Assembly (NCBI GenBank): GCA_031179165.1
Contig: JAPSIC010000001.1
Location: 1 to 64,000, forward strand
Direction: 5' to 3'
DNA from: Brevibacterium sp.
GTDB taxonomy: Bacteria > Actinomycetota > Actinomycetes > Actinomycetales > Brevibacteriaceae
DNA: 64,000 nt
In this document: one piece after another, positions 43,136-52,035 of the stretch
Position numbering within the stretch: position 1 is the first letter of the stretch
How the letters are laid out: the number at the start of each line of letters is the position of its first letter
The notes under the pieces: model-generated
What the model saw: only the letters and a program-made list of their open reading frames with translations
What the model was told of the DNA's origin: nothing
The model's database searches: none
Made by a program: the position numbers and the translations under genes

Positions 43136-43947
43136 TGCTCGCCCGAGACCCACTCCGCGTAGCGCTGCGCCGACTCCTGCACCGCCCGGTGGGCTCCCTC
43201 TGAGATCTGCTGACCGAAGTTGCCGTACATCCGGTCGAAGTCGAGGGCGGCCACCGAGGCGGCGATGCGCCTGACGACGGCGGCCGACAGCGGCAGGTAG
43301 TTGGGGAAGCTGCGCATGAATGTCACCCACCCCGTGCGCGCCACCGGGCCGATCGAATCGCCGCTGAGCATCACCCCGCGATCGTCCGCGCCGGCCCACA
43401 GCGCGATCGCGCTGCCGGCGAAATGGCCCCCGACCTTCTGCAGTCTCACCCCCGGCAGCACATCGACGGCATCGTCGTAGAAGACGATCGCCTCACCTCG
43501 GCGTTGGAGCCACTCGGAGTCCGCGGAGCAGATGTGGATCGGGGCACCGTCGAAGGCGACGCTCCATTCGAGCTGGACGCCGAACATGTGCGGATGGCTG
43601 GGGGCGATGGCCGCGACCCCGCCGAGCTCGTCGAGGGCGGCGACCGCCTCGGCGTCGATACAGGCCGGGACATCGAAGAGCAGGTTGCCGTGCTCGGTCT
43701 GCGCGAGATAGCACGTCTGGCCGATGCCGAACCGCGGTTCGACGTGAAGGGCGAAGAGGCCGGGTTCGCGCTCCTTCACGACGAGTCGGTGCCCCTCGGA
43801 CTCGAGCCGCTCGCGGCTCGTCCAGATCTGTCCGTCGCCGGGTACGAACTGTCGTTCGTCCGCGCAGATCGGACAGACCGGGGGAGTGGGCTGGGCGAAC
43901 TCGACGCCGCAGGTGCCGCAGATCGTGACATTCGTCAGTGGGGTCAT
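43120..43947 (-). CDS. MBL-fold protein with N-terminal zinc ribbon and degenerate metal site
   Basis: The 275-residue product begins with a four-cysteine zinc ribbon (CGTC and CPIC, residues 10-28). A metallo-beta-lactamase fold follows. The canonical HxHxDH motif is degenerate: the site reads APSHPHMFGV, and Asp and the last His are missing. A later GGHFAGS and LSGDSIG match the downstream ligand positions. The fold is therefore clear, but hydrolase activity with two metals is doubtful. It may bind one metal or act in another way. Confidence 0.82.
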   Translation of the reverse strand: MTPLTNVTICGTCGVEFAQPTPPVCPICADERQFVPGDGQIWTSRERLESEGHRLVVKEREPGLFALHVEPRFGIGQTCYLAQTEHGNLLFDVPACIDAEAVAALDELGGVAAIAPSHPHMFGVQLEWSVAFDGAPIHICSADSEWLQRRGEAIVFYDDAVDVLPGVRLQKVGGHFAGSAIALWAGADDRGVMLSGDSIGPVARTGWVTFMRSFPNYLPLSAAVVRRIAASVAALDFDRMYGNFGQQISEGAHRAVQESAQRYAEWVSGEHDDLT

Positions 43948-44162
43948 CGGCCGTCACCTCCTGCCGTCGAGCATAGCGGCGGCTCGTGCGACGGTGGGTG
44001 CCAAGGCGGAATCGGTCGTCCGGCGGCGGGAGTGCAAATGTCGGCGCGGAGGCGGAGTCATCGCCGCTGAGTCGGGCGACTCGGCGCTCGACGGAACCTA
44101 CTGTGACGGAGTATGACGCGGGGTGCCCGGTGCCGAGGCATTCCCCTTCACACTCGACGATT

Positions 44163-45641
44163 GTGACTGAATCAGAACCGACGACCGCCTCCCTGAGCGG
44201 CAGCGCACGAGCCACCGACACCTCCGCCCCCACGACCGCGACGAAACGGATCGTCCGCTCGGCCGCGGACGTCAACTCGCTGCTGGCCGAATTCGGCTCG
44301 CAGGGCACGAAGACGAAGGCCGTGATCATCCTCGCACTCGGCGGCATCTTCATGGACGCCTACGACTTCTCGTCCCTGGCATTCGGGATCACCGCGATCA
44401 AGGAGCAGTTCGGCCTGTCCGGATTCATGACCGGCCTCGTCAACGCCTCGATCATGGTCGGTGCGGTCATCGGCGCGCTCTTCGGCGGCTACCTCGTCGA
44501 CCGGTTCGGGCGCTACAAGCTCTTCATGGCCGACATGGTCTTCTTCGTCGTCGCCGCGATCGGGTGCGCGCTCGCCCCCGAGGAGTGGACGCTGATCGTC
44601 TTCCGCTTCATCATGGGCATCGGGGTGGGTCTCGACCTGCCGGTCGCGATGGCCTTCCTCGCCGAGTTCTCCAAGCTCAAGGGCAAGGGCAACCGGTCCC
44701 AGCGCGTCAACGCCTGGTCGCCGGCCTGGTACATGGCCACCGGCATCGGCTACCTCATCGTGCTCATCTTCTTCATCACCCTGCCCTACGACCAGCACGC
44801 CATCCTCTGGCGCGTGGTCGTCGGCTTCGGCGCCGTCCCCGCCGTCATCGTGCTCCTCGTCCGCCGGCGCTACCTCGCCGAGTCGCCGCAGTGGCTGGCC
44901 GATCAGGGGGATCTCAAGGGCGCCGTCGACGTCATGCGCTCGCATCACGGCCTCGACGTCGAGCTCGCCCCCGAGTCGACCGCCCCGGCCGCAGCTCAGC
45001 GCGCCGACAAGCGGTGGGCCGTGTTCGCCGAGCTGTTCTCGCCCCGCTACCGCATCCGCACGATCGTCGCCCTGTGCGTGTCGGTGTTCTCGACCTTCGG
45101 CTACAACGCCGTCGCCTATGGCACTCCGCTGATCATCTCCACCCTGTTCCAGCAGGGACCCTTCGTCACCATCGTGTCCTCGCTGGTCATCAACCTCGGC
45201 TTCGGTGCGATCGGCGGTCTGCTCGGAATGTCGATCGTCAACCGCTTCGGCAGCCGGAGAATGACCCTGATCGGATTCGCGATCCAGGCGACCGCGCTCA
45301 TCCTGCTCGCGATCGTCGGCATCCCGTCCGGCGCCCTCGTGCTGGTGTCGGTCGCGATGCTCGCCGCCTTCGTCTTCGCCCAGGCCGGCGGACCGGGCGC
45401 GAACCTCATGAACTACGCAACTCTGTCCTACCCGACGAGGCTGCGCGGCGTGGGCATCGGTTTCAACCAGTCCGTGCTGCGCTCGTTCTCGATCGTCTCG
45501 CTCATCATGTTCCCGATCCTCGCCGCGTCCATGGGCACCGGGGTGTTCTGGATCGTCGCCTGCGCACCGCTGGCCGGGGCGATCGCGGTCGGAATCATCA
45601 AGTGGGACCCGACCGCGAAGGACGTCGACGCCGAGATGTGA
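44163..45641 (+). CDS. MFS transporter, metabolite/sugar porter type
   Basis: The product has about 492 residues and 12 membrane segments. A Thr/Ser/Ala-rich N-terminal tail of about 50 residues precedes helix 1 (IILALGGIFMDAYDFSSLAFGI). Motif GGYLVDRFGRYKLFMAD follows helix 2 and RRRYLAESPQWLADQG is the central-loop sugar-porter-like motif. It probably imports an organic acid or polyol. The start is uncertain: GTG at 44163 was chosen, but GTG at 44103 is in frame and neither has a clear ribosome binding site. Confidence 0.82.
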   Translation: MTESEPTTASLSGSARATDTSAPTTATKRIVRSAADVNSLLAEFGSQGTKTKAVIILALGGIFMDAYDFSSLAFGITAIKEQFGLSGFMTGLVNASIMVGAVIGALFGGYLVDRFGRYKLFMADMVFFVVAAIGCALAPEEWTLIVFRFIMGIGVGLDLPVAMAFLAEFSKLKGKGNRSQRVNAWSPAWYMATGIGYLIVLIFFITLPYDQHAILWRVVVGFGAVPAVIVLLVRRRYLAESPQWLADQGDLKGAVDVMRSHHGLDVELAPESTAPAAAQRADKRWAVFAELFSPRYRIRTIVALCVSVFSTFGYNAVAYGTPLIISTLFQQGPFVTIVSSLVINLGFGAIGGLLGMSIVNRFGSRRMTLIGFAIQATALILLAIVGIPSGALVLVSVAMLAAFVFAQAGGPGANLMNYATLSYPTRLRGVGIGFNQSVLRSFSIVSLIMFPILAASMGTGVFWIVACAPLAGAIAVGIIKWDPTAKDVDAEM

Positions 45642-45690
45642 GTGGCCGAACTCCTCTGCTGGGCCGACACGATCGGGGTACTCTCGCCTC

Positions 45691-46200
45691 ATGACAGTTT
45701 CCCTGCGTGAGCTGAGCGAGGTCGATGCCGGCCATCTGCGCCGCTGTGTCGAACTGGCCGCCGCGGCGCTCGAGGACGGCGACGAGCCATTCGGCTCTGT
45801 CCTCGTCGATCCGAACGGCGAAGCCGTGTTCGAGGACCGCAACCGCGTCTCCGGCGGAGACCGCACCCGCCATCCCGAATTCGAGATTGCGCGCTGGGCG
45901 GCGGCGAACATGAGTCCGGAGGACCGGGCGCTCAGCACCGTGTACACATCGGGCGAACACTGCCCGATGTGCTCGGCCGCGCACGCCTGGGTGGGACTCG
46001 GTCCGATCATCTACGCCACCGGCACCGAGCAGACCCGCGAATGGTACGCCGACTGGGGGATCGCGCCCGGTCCGGTCAGCCCGCTGTCGATCCGGCAGGT
46101 GGCCCCCGGCATCGACGTCAGGGGCCCGGTCGAGGAACTCGTCGCCGAGGTGCGGGGACTGCACGCGCGCATGCTCGGGATCACCGACCGAGGTCGATAG
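45691..46200 (+). CDS. Cytidine/deoxycytidylate deaminase-fold nucleoside deaminase
   Basis: The 169-residue product has the zinc deaminase motifs HPE (H61, E63) and SGEHCPMC (C91, C94), in the TadA/guanine-deaminase-like class. The usual TxEPCxMC reads TSGEHCPMC, so the Pro before the first Cys is His. The C-terminal RQVAPGIDVRGPVEELVAEV is typical of small-molecule (purine or pteridine) deaminases rather than tRNA TadA. It lies 49 bp after an MFS gene and ahead of an NCS1 nucleobase/hydantoin-type permease, so deamination of an imported base is possible. Confidence 0.85.
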   Translation: MTVSLRELSEVDAGHLRRCVELAAAALEDGDEPFGSVLVDPNGEAVFEDRNRVSGGDRTRHPEFEIARWAAANMSPEDRALSTVYTSGEHCPMCSAAHAWVGLGPIIYATGTEQTREWYADWGIAPGPVSPLSIRQVAPGIDVRGPVEELVAEVRGLHARMLGITDRGR

Positions 46201-46377
46201 GTCGGTCGCGAGGGGGTCGCGGAACAGCTCGAATCGCCGCGTTCACGTAATCGTCGATCTCAAGTCCGCTGTTCCCCGCCGCAGACTCACGGCCACGATC
46301 TCTCCGGATTCCTGCCGGGTGGGCGGGTCAGATCCGTGTTCCATAAGCTGTCAAGAGGTTGGCCGCGCCGCCAAATA

Positions 46378-46387
46378 TGGCATACCA
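46378..46387. promoter_or_regulatory. Candidate GntR operator TGGCATACCA
   Basis: TGGCATACCA is one base from the perfect palindrome TGGTATACCA, a typical FCD-GntR site. A related site lies 67 bp downstream. Confidence 0.5.
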
Positions 46388-46444
46388 ATCGGTGGACATT
46401 CACGCGATCAGATCGGTCAAAACTTGGCCGCTTAACGGAATATT

Positions 46445-46454
46445 TGGTATTCCA
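46445..46454. promoter_or_regulatory. Candidate GntR operator TGGTATTCCA
   Basis: TGGTATTCCA, read on the other strand, is TGGAATACCA, again one base from TGGTATACCA. Extended flanks (ATATGG and CCATAT) also match the first site. It sits just upstream of the putative -35 element. Confidence 0.5.
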
Positions 46455-46456
46455 TA

Positions 46457-46486
46457 TTGCGTAATACGCGAAATGTGACCTACGCT
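46457..46486 (+). promoter_or_regulatory. Candidate promoter of the NCS1/racemase operon
   Basis: TTGCGT and TACGCT are separated by 18 bp and end about 80 bp before the ATG. They resemble housekeeping sigma elements. Confidence 0.4.
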
Positions 46487-46566
46487 ACAAGAGTCAACGA
46501 TCGCAGCCACGACGGAGTGGGCAGCTCTGGAGCCCTCCTTCGTCTGATTGGAATCTGGAGGAGCCT

Positions 46567-48105
46567 ATGTCGAATTCCGTTGGGGAGAAGCCTGATGACG
46601 TCACCGAGGTGGTGCCGGGCATCGAGGAGCTGGGCCCGAGCCCCGAGCAGTTGGCCGCTCATGGCATCAGTCCGCGCTTCTACAATGCCGACCTTGCTCC
46701 GAGCAAGAAGGAAGGCCGGAGCTGGACCGCCTACAGCGTCTTCACGTTGTGGGCCAACGATGTCCATTCGCTGGGCAACTACGGTTTCGCCCTTGGCCTG
46801 TTCGCCCTCGGTCTCGGTGGATGGCAGATTCTGCTGGCCCTCATGGTCGGTGCGGGTCTCCTCTTCATCCTGCTGACCCTCTCGGGAATCATGGGCCACA
46901 AGACCGGCGTACCTTATCCGGTGATGAGCCGCATCGCCTTCGGGGTCCACGGTGCCCAGCTTGCGTCGTCGGTGCGCGGAATCGTCGCGATCGCGTGGTT
47001 CGGGATCCAGACCTATTTGGCCGCCAGCGTGCTCAACGTCCTCCTCGTCATGTTCTTCCCCGTGCTCGAGTCCTGGACCGAGACGGACTTCCTCGGACTC
47101 TCGCTTTTGGGCTGGTTCTCGTTCACAATCCTCTGGATCGTGCAGGTCATCATCGTCAGCTACGGAATGGAGATGATCCGCAGATACGAGGCGATCGCCG
47201 GTCCGATCATCCTTGTCACCTTCCTCGGACTGGCCATCTGGATGCTCGTCCGGGTCGACTTCTCCATCGCGTGGTCAACAGACAATGCGCTGACCGGCCT
47301 GCCGATGTGGGTGCAGATATTCGGCGGCGGCGCGCTGTGGGTTTCGATCTACGGGACCTTCGTCCTCAACTTCTCCGACTTCACTCGCGCTGCGAAGAAG
47401 CGCGGGTCGATCATCGTCGGCAACTTCTGGGGCATTCCCGTCAACATGCTCGTCTTCGGACTCGTCGTCATCACCTTCGCCGGAGCTCAGTACAAGATCG
47501 ACGGAACGATCATCAGCTCACCGGCTGAGATCGTCGAAGCGATCGACAGCCCGATTCTGGTTGCACTGGCATCCCTGTCGTTGCTGATTCTCACGGTCGC
47601 GGTCAACCTCATGGCCAATTTCGTGGCTCCGACCTACGCGCTGACCAATCTGTTCCCACGTCACCTCAATTTCCGGAAGTCAGCCATCATCAGCGCGATC
47701 ATCGGGTTCGCGATCCTGCCATGGAACCTCTATGACTCGCCGATCGTCATCGTCTACTTCCTTGGCGGGCTGGGTGCACTGCTCGGACCACTGTTCGGCA
47801 TCATCATGGTCGACTACTGGATCGTCCGGAAGACGAAGGTCAACGTCCCGCAGCTTTACACCGAAGCGAACGACGGTGAGTACTTCTATCACCGTGGTGT
47901 CAACTGGAGGGCGATCGGCGTCTTCATCCCATCCTCTGCCATTGCCCTGGTGCTGGCCCTGGTTCCGACTTTCTCCGCGATCTCCGAATTCTCGTGGTTC
48001 AGCGGTGCGGGCATCGCGGCGATCGCCTACTTCTTCGTCGCCCGCCGCAACTTCACCTTCCGCGAAGTCGATGGCGAGGAGATCGCCGTCCCCACGACCC
48101 ACTGA
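46567..48105 (+). CDS. NCS1 family transporter, hydantoin/allantoin type (Mhp1-like)
   Basis: The 512-residue protein has 12 membrane segments and the NCS1 pattern of Mhp1, PucI and AllW: RSWTAYSVFTLWANDVHSLGNYGFALGLF, TGVPYPVMSRIAFG, GFDFTR-like loop LNFSDFTRAAKKRGSIIVGNFWGIP and PTYALTNLFPRHLNFRKSA (read in parts). It probably imports a hydantoin, allantoin or related cyclic ureide with Na+ or H+. It is the first gene of an operon with an Asp/Glu-racemase-fold protein, which supports a racemic hydantoin-like cargo. Operators for the nearby GntR regulator precede it. Confidence 0.88.
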   Translation: MSNSVGEKPDDVTEVVPGIEELGPSPEQLAAHGISPRFYNADLAPSKKEGRSWTAYSVFTLWANDVHSLGNYGFALGLFALGLGGWQILLALMVGAGLLFILLTLSGIMGHKTGVPYPVMSRIAFGVHGAQLASSVRGIVAIAWFGIQTYLAASVLNVLLVMFFPVLESWTETDFLGLSLLGWFSFTILWIVQVIIVSYGMEMIRRYEAIAGPIILVTFLGLAIWMLVRVDFSIAWSTDNALTGLPMWVQIFGGGALWVSIYGTFVLNFSDFTRAAKKRGSIIVGNFWGIPVNMLVFGLVVITFAGAQYKIDGTIISSPAEIVEAIDSPILVALASLSLLILTVAVNLMANFVAPTYALTNLFPRHLNFRKSAIISAIIGFAILPWNLYDSPIVIVYFLGGLGALLGPLFGIIMVDYWIVRKTKVNVPQLYTEANDGEYFYHRGVNWRAIGVFIPSSAIALVLALVPTFSAISEFSWFSGAGIAAIAYFFVARRNFTFREVDGEEIAVPTTH

Positions 48106-48116
48106 AGGACACGACT

Positions 48117-48839
48117 ATGAAGATCTTGGTGGTCAACGTCAATACGACCGCGTCCATGACTGAAGGAATCGCCGACGCAGCCCGTGAAGCAGCGTCGGAG
48201 AATACGGAGATCATTCCCCTCACGCCACGGTTCGGGGCTGAATCCTGTGAGGGCAACGTCGAGAGCTATCTGGCGGCGCTCGGCGTGATGGACGCCGTGA
48301 TGAAATACCCAGGAGAGTTCGATGCCGTGATCCAGGCCGGCTACGGTGAACACGGCCGCGAAGGCCTGCAGGAGCTTCTCGACGTCCCGGTCGTCGATAT
48401 CACTGAGGCAGGGGCGGCGCTGGCCATGTTCCTGGGACACCGGTTCTCCGTGGTGACGACCCTGGACAGGACTGTTCCCCTGATCGAGGATCGCCTGCTC
48501 TTGGCCGGACTGGACGGACACTGCGCGTCCGTGCGCGCCTCGGGATTGGCGGTGCTCGAACTGGAACAGGAGCCGGAGCGAGCCGTCGAGGCGATCGCAG
48601 ATGAGGCCGAGCTGGCGGTCCTGGCCGATCACGCCGAGGTGATCGTGCTCGGATGCGGAGGCATGGCCGATCTCAAGAAGGCGATCGTCTCCCGGTGCGA
48701 TGTCCCGGTCATCGATGGTGTCTCTGCAGCGGTCAAACTGGCCGAAGCGCTGGTCGGACTGGAGATGTCGACGTCCAAGGCTCGCACCTATGCCCCCGCC
48801 CGCAGCAAGGCGATGACGGGCTGGCCATTCGCGAACTGA
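48117..48839 (+). CDS. Asp/Glu/hydantoin racemase-fold protein, single-cysteine type
   Basis: The 240-residue product belongs to the Asp/Glu/hydantoin racemase superfamily (LVVNVNTTASMTEGIADAAREAA, VPVVDITEAGAALAMFLGHRFSVVTTLDR, VIVLGCGGMADL). Racemases of the family use two cysteines. Here the first position is Gly (G75 in IQAGYGEHGREG) and only the second Cys remains (C180 in GCGG). A Gly/Cys arrangement is known from arylmalonate decarboxylase. A decarboxylase, isomerase or one-base enzyme is therefore as likely as a racemase. It starts 11 bp after the NCS1 permease gene, with AAGGA upstream. Confidence 0.85.
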   Translation: MKILVVNVNTTASMTEGIADAAREAASENTEIIPLTPRFGAESCEGNVESYLAALGVMDAVMKYPGEFDAVIQAGYGEHGREGLQELLDVPVVDITEAGAALAMFLGHRFSVVTTLDRTVPLIEDRLLLAGLDGHCASVRASGLAVLELEQEPERAVEAIADEAELAVLADHAEVIVLGCGGMADLKKAIVSRCDVPVIDGVSAAVKLAEALVGLEMSTSKARTYAPARSKAMTGWPFAN

Positions 48840-48932
48840 ACCGGGTGCAGACCGCAGAACGGCTGCACACGACACTCTAAGAGGCCTGCGGGCAGTGGGT
48901 CTGCGTTTCAGAGACCTGTGGGCAGCGCGGTC

Positions 48933-49592
48933 TCAGTCTGTCTGTGCCGCTTCATGGCTGAGGTGTTCCAAGTGCCGCTGCTGACTCGACTTGAGATGGT
49001 TGAGCACGAGCTCTCTCATCAGGGCGGAGTCACGTCGCGCGATGGCCTCATACAGCTCCGCATGCTCGTCCGCGACACAGCTGAGGTCGTCATGCTGGCC
49101 CAGCAGCCAGCGCAGACGGGAACTGAGCATGCCGCCGATCTCGCCGAGCAGATCATTGCCCGCCAGCTCGATGACGGTCTCGTGGAAGTCGGCGGCGGCC
49201 CGATGCGCGGCGATCGCATCGCCCTTGTCCGAGGACTCCCGCCCGCGCCTGACCACGGCCTCGAGCTTGGCAAGTCCCTCTCGCGTATGCCGCTGGGCGG
49301 CCAGTTCGAACGCCATGACTTCGAAGGCCTCCCGGACCTCATTGAGGTCGGCAATATCACTGGGGCTGAATTCGCGGACCGTCGACCAGGTATTGGGTCG
49401 GGGAGTGACCAAGCCTTCGGTGGCCAGTTGCTTGAGGGCCTCGCGGACGGGCACACGGCTGACCCCGAGTTCATTGGCGAGCTCTCGTTCGACAAGCTTG
49501 CTGCCGGGCTTGCGGATCCCGTCAATGATCTCATTGCGTAGGATTTCGGTGACCCGCTCGGTTTCCGAGAGAGCTGTTTCACTGGTCTTCAC
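48933..49592 (-). CDS. GntR family regulator, FCD effector domain
   Basis: The 219-residue regulator has a winged helix (VTEILRNEIIDGIRKPGSKLVERELANELGVSRVPVREALKQLATEGLV read in parts) and an FCD domain (HRAAADFHETVIELAGND, ADEHAELYEAIARRD) with the Asp/His ligands typical of metal-dependent carboxylate sensing. It is sandwiched between the two racemase-fold genes and probably controls both the NCS1 operon and the divergent second racemase-fold gene. It starts at GTG. Confidence 0.9.
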   Translation of the reverse strand: MKTSETALSETERVTEILRNEIIDGIRKPGSKLVERELANELGVSRVPVREALKQLATEGLVTPRPNTWSTVREFSPSDIADLNEVREAFEVMAFELAAQRHTREGLAKLEAVVRRGRESSDKGDAIAAHRAAADFHETVIELAGNDLLGEIGGMLSSRLRWLLGQHDDLSCVADEHAELYEAIARRDSALMRELVLNHLKSSQQRHLEHLSHEAAQTD

Positions 49593-49654
49593 GGTGTCAT
49601 TCTCTCACCGGTGGGTGTGTATTCACTTCGTTCGACAGGAAGAGGATCTCGTCG

Positions 49655-50314
49655 ATGTCGTCTGAGCGTGGCACCATTGCCCTGATCAACCCGAACACGA
49701 ATGCCGACACGACCGACATGATGGTCGAGCTGGCACGGGAGACGCTCTCCGAGTGGACGGTCGATGGATACACCGCCCCGTTCGGGCCCCGGATGATCAC
49801 CGAACCCGTGGCTTTGGAGGAATCGGTCGTGCCCGTGGTGCAGCTCGGCCACCAGGTGGCCGAGCAGCACGGGGCCGATGCGATCATCGTCTGCGCCTTC
49901 GGAGCCCCGGGCAGGACGGAACTGGCGGAGGTCCTCAAGATCCCGGTCGTCGGGATCGGGCAGGCGGCGATCCTGCGCGCCGCGGCCGACGGTCCCTTCG
50001 GCATCGCCACGACGACGCGGATGCTGTCCGACTCGCTGCACCGCCTCGTGGTGGCTCACGGTGAGCAGGCGAGATTCACCGGAATCGAACTCACCGCGGC
50101 GGGCCCGCTCGCCCTGGCCGCCGACCCGGACGAGCAGTTCCGGCAGCTGCTCGACGCGGTCCGGCGGGGGCGCGAGCGCGGCGCGGAGTCGATGATCATC
50201 GGCGGGGGACCGCTGAGCGCGACGGCCCGGCGCCTGCGCGGGGAGGTCGACATCAGGATCGTCGAACCGATCCCCGCGGCCTGCGAACTGGTGCGCAGCA
50301 TGCTCCCCGGCTGA
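49655..50314 (+). CDS. Second Asp/Glu racemase-fold protein lacking both catalytic cysteines
   Basis: The 219-residue product shares the fold (IALINPNTNADTTDMMVELARE, IPVVGIGQAAILRAAADGPFGIATT). The first catalytic position reads CAFGAPG, with Ala where Cys is expected and a Cys one residue earlier. The second reads IIGGGPLS with Gly instead of Cys. Standard two-cysteine racemisation is therefore unlikely. It diverges from the GntR gene by 62 bp and is probably part of the same regulon as the NCS1 operon. Confidence 0.82.
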   Translation: MSSERGTIALINPNTNADTTDMMVELARETLSEWTVDGYTAPFGPRMITEPVALEESVVPVVQLGHQVAEQHGADAIIVCAFGAPGRTELAEVLKIPVVGIGQAAILRAAADGPFGIATTTRMLSDSLHRLVVAHGEQARFTGIELTAAGPLALAADPDEQFRQLLDAVRRGRERGAESMIIGGGPLSATARRLRGEVDIRIVEPIPAACELVRSMLPG

Positions 50315-50323
50315 AGCCGGGAG

Positions 50324-50359
50324 ACAGGGCCCCGACTCGTCGCAGTGCCGTGGCCCTGT
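50324..50359. terminator. Hairpin between convergent genes
   Basis: ACAGGGCC and GGCCCTGT form a perfect 8-bp stem with a 20-nt loop between the convergent racemase-fold and DUF885 genes. A smaller hairpin (CCCGGCT/AGCCGGG) overlaps the racemase-fold stop codon. Either could serve as terminator. Confidence 0.45.
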
Positions 50360-50364
50360 GGGCG

Positions 50365-52035
50365 CTACCGCCGCATCGCCCGGCCGAGGGTGTCGAGGCC
50401 GACCGAACCGAGCCGCAGGGCCTTGGTGTGGAAGGCCTTGAGATCGAAGTCGGTGCCCTGCTGGGTCTTCGCCTCGTCACGGAACTGCTCCCACAGGCGC
50501 TGGCCGATCTTGTAGCTCGGCGCCTGGCCAGGCCACCCGAGGTAGCGGTCGAGCTCGAACGCGAGGAAGCTGCGGTCCATCGCGACATTGTCGGTGAGGA
50601 ACTGCCAGGCCTTCTCCCGGTCCCAGATCCCACCGCCGAGGCTCTTCGGAGCTTCGAGGCCGAGGTGGAACCCGATGTCGAGGACGACGCGGGCGGCTCG
50701 CAGCCGCTGCGAGTCGAGCATGCCGAGACGATCGGCCGGGTCGTCGAGGTAGCCCAGGTCGGCCATGAGCCTCTCCGCGTAGAGGGCCCAGCCCTCACCA
50801 TGACCCGACACCCAGCACATCAGCCGTCGCCACCGGTTGAGCGTGTCGGAGACGTACGTGGCCTGACCGATCTGGAGGTGGTGACCGGGCACGCCCTCGT
50901 GGTAGACGGTCGTCTTCTCCTGCCAGGTGGCGAACTCGGTGACTCCCTCGGGCACCGACCACCACATGCGGCCCGGGCGGGAGAAGTCGTCCGTGGGGCC
51001 GGTGTAGTAGATGCCCCCGGTGGTGGAGGGGGCGATCATGCATTCGATGGTGCGCACCGGCTCGGGAATGTCGAAGTGCGATCTGCCCAGTTCCGTGATC
51101 GCCTCATCGGCCACCTGCTGCATCCATTCACGCAGGGCCTCGGTGCCGTGCAGGGTCCGCCGCGGATCCCTGTTGAGCTGGTCCATGACGTCGAACAGAT
51201 CGGCATCGGGATCGATCATCGCCGCCACCTCGCGCTGCTCGGCGTCGATCCGGGCGAGCTCGTCGAGTCCCCAGGCATAGGTCTCCTCGAAGTCGACCTC
51301 GGCGCCGAGGAAGTCGCGGGAGCACAGGGCGTAGATCTCGCGCCCGCACGCCTCGTTCTCCGGTGCATCGGGGAGGAGCTCGGAGCGGAGGAACTGAGCC
51401 AGACGTCCGAAGGATCCGCGGGCCGCCTCGGCGTGGGACTCGAGCTGGAGACGGAGGGAATCGGGCACCGTGGTGGCACCGGCGACCAGCTTGTCGAAGC
51501 TGCTGCCGGGCTCGGCCAGGTCCTCGGCCTGCGCGATGACCCTCTCGATCTGGATCCGGGCGGCGACCTGCCCGCGGCTCCTGGCCAGGCTCAGCGACTC
51601 CTGATAGCCGGCGACGGAGGTCGGCACGGCGGCCATGGTCGTGCCGACGGTCTCCCAGTTCTCGATCGTCTGAGTCGGCAGCAGGTCGAAGGCGTCGCGG
51701 ATCTCCTGCAGGGGAGAGGCGATGACATTGAGGCTCGAATGCTCAAGGCCGGCCTCGTAATGGTCCCTGTCGACGCTCAGGCGCTCCCGCATCGCGTCGA
51801 GGGTGACGAGATCGACGTCGTCGAGCTCATCGGTCTGCTCCGCCTCGGCGAGCCTCTGCAGCGTCTGCACGGTCAGGTCGTGCTTGGCCGCGAGGCCCGC
51901 GGGGGAGTAGTCATCGAACCCCTCGGCGCCGTCCAGGCCGAGGTACAGGGCGAGGGAGGGCGAGAGGGCCAGGGACTTCTCGACGTGGGCTTCGGCGACG
52001 GCATCGACGGGGGAGGGGATTCTCTTCTCGGTCAT
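50365..52035 (-). CDS. DUF885 family metallopeptidase-like protein
   Basis: The 556-residue product has the DUF885 core with the zinc-peptidase motif YHEGVPGHHLQIG and a downstream acidic region HGEGWALYAERLMADLGY that supplies a further ligand. It resembles gluzincin-type peptidases, and the family members are thought to be cytoplasmic or secreted peptidases with poorly known substrates. There is no signal peptide. It is convergent with the second racemase-fold gene and divergent from an MFS gene. Confidence 0.9.
   Translation of the reverse strand: MTEKRIPSPVDAVAEAHVEKSLALSPSLALYLGLDGAEGFDDYSPAGLAAKHDLTVQTLQRLAEAEQTDELDDVDLVTLDAMRERLSVDRDHYEAGLEHSSLNVIASPLQEIRDAFDLLPTQTIENWETVGTTMAAVPTSVAGYQESLSLARSRGQVAARIQIERVIAQAEDLAEPGSSFDKLVAGATTVPDSLRLQLESHAEAARGSFGRLAQFLRSELLPDAPENEACGREIYALCSRDFLGAEVDFEETYAWGLDELARIDAEQREVAAMIDPDADLFDVMDQLNRDPRRTLHGTEALREWMQQVADEAITELGRSHFDIPEPVRTIECMIAPSTTGGIYYTGPTDDFSRPGRMWWSVPEGVTEFATWQEKTTVYHEGVPGHHLQIGQATYVSDTLNRWRRLMCWVSGHGEGWALYAERLMADLGYLDDPADRLGMLDSQRLRAARVVLDIGFHLGLEAPKSLGGGIWDREKAWQFLTDNVAMDRSFLAFELDRYLGWPGQAPSYKIGQRLWEQFRDEAKTQQGTDFDLKAFHTKALRLGSVGLDTLGRAMRR

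Larger units (their letters stand above)
46201..46566. promoter_or_regulatory. Upstream region of the hydantoin-type permease operon
   Basis: This 366-bp stretch holds no credible gene. Its second half is AT-rich and carries two TGGNATACCA-type elements and a candidate promoter. A strong ribosome binding site (GGAGGAG) precedes the ATG at 46567. Confidence 0.6.

Noticed and set aside
44172-46010. 612-residue minus-strand ORF opposite the MFS and deaminase genes
   Set aside because: It is a shadow of two clear plus-strand genes, with Asp/Glu/His-rich composition and no domain.
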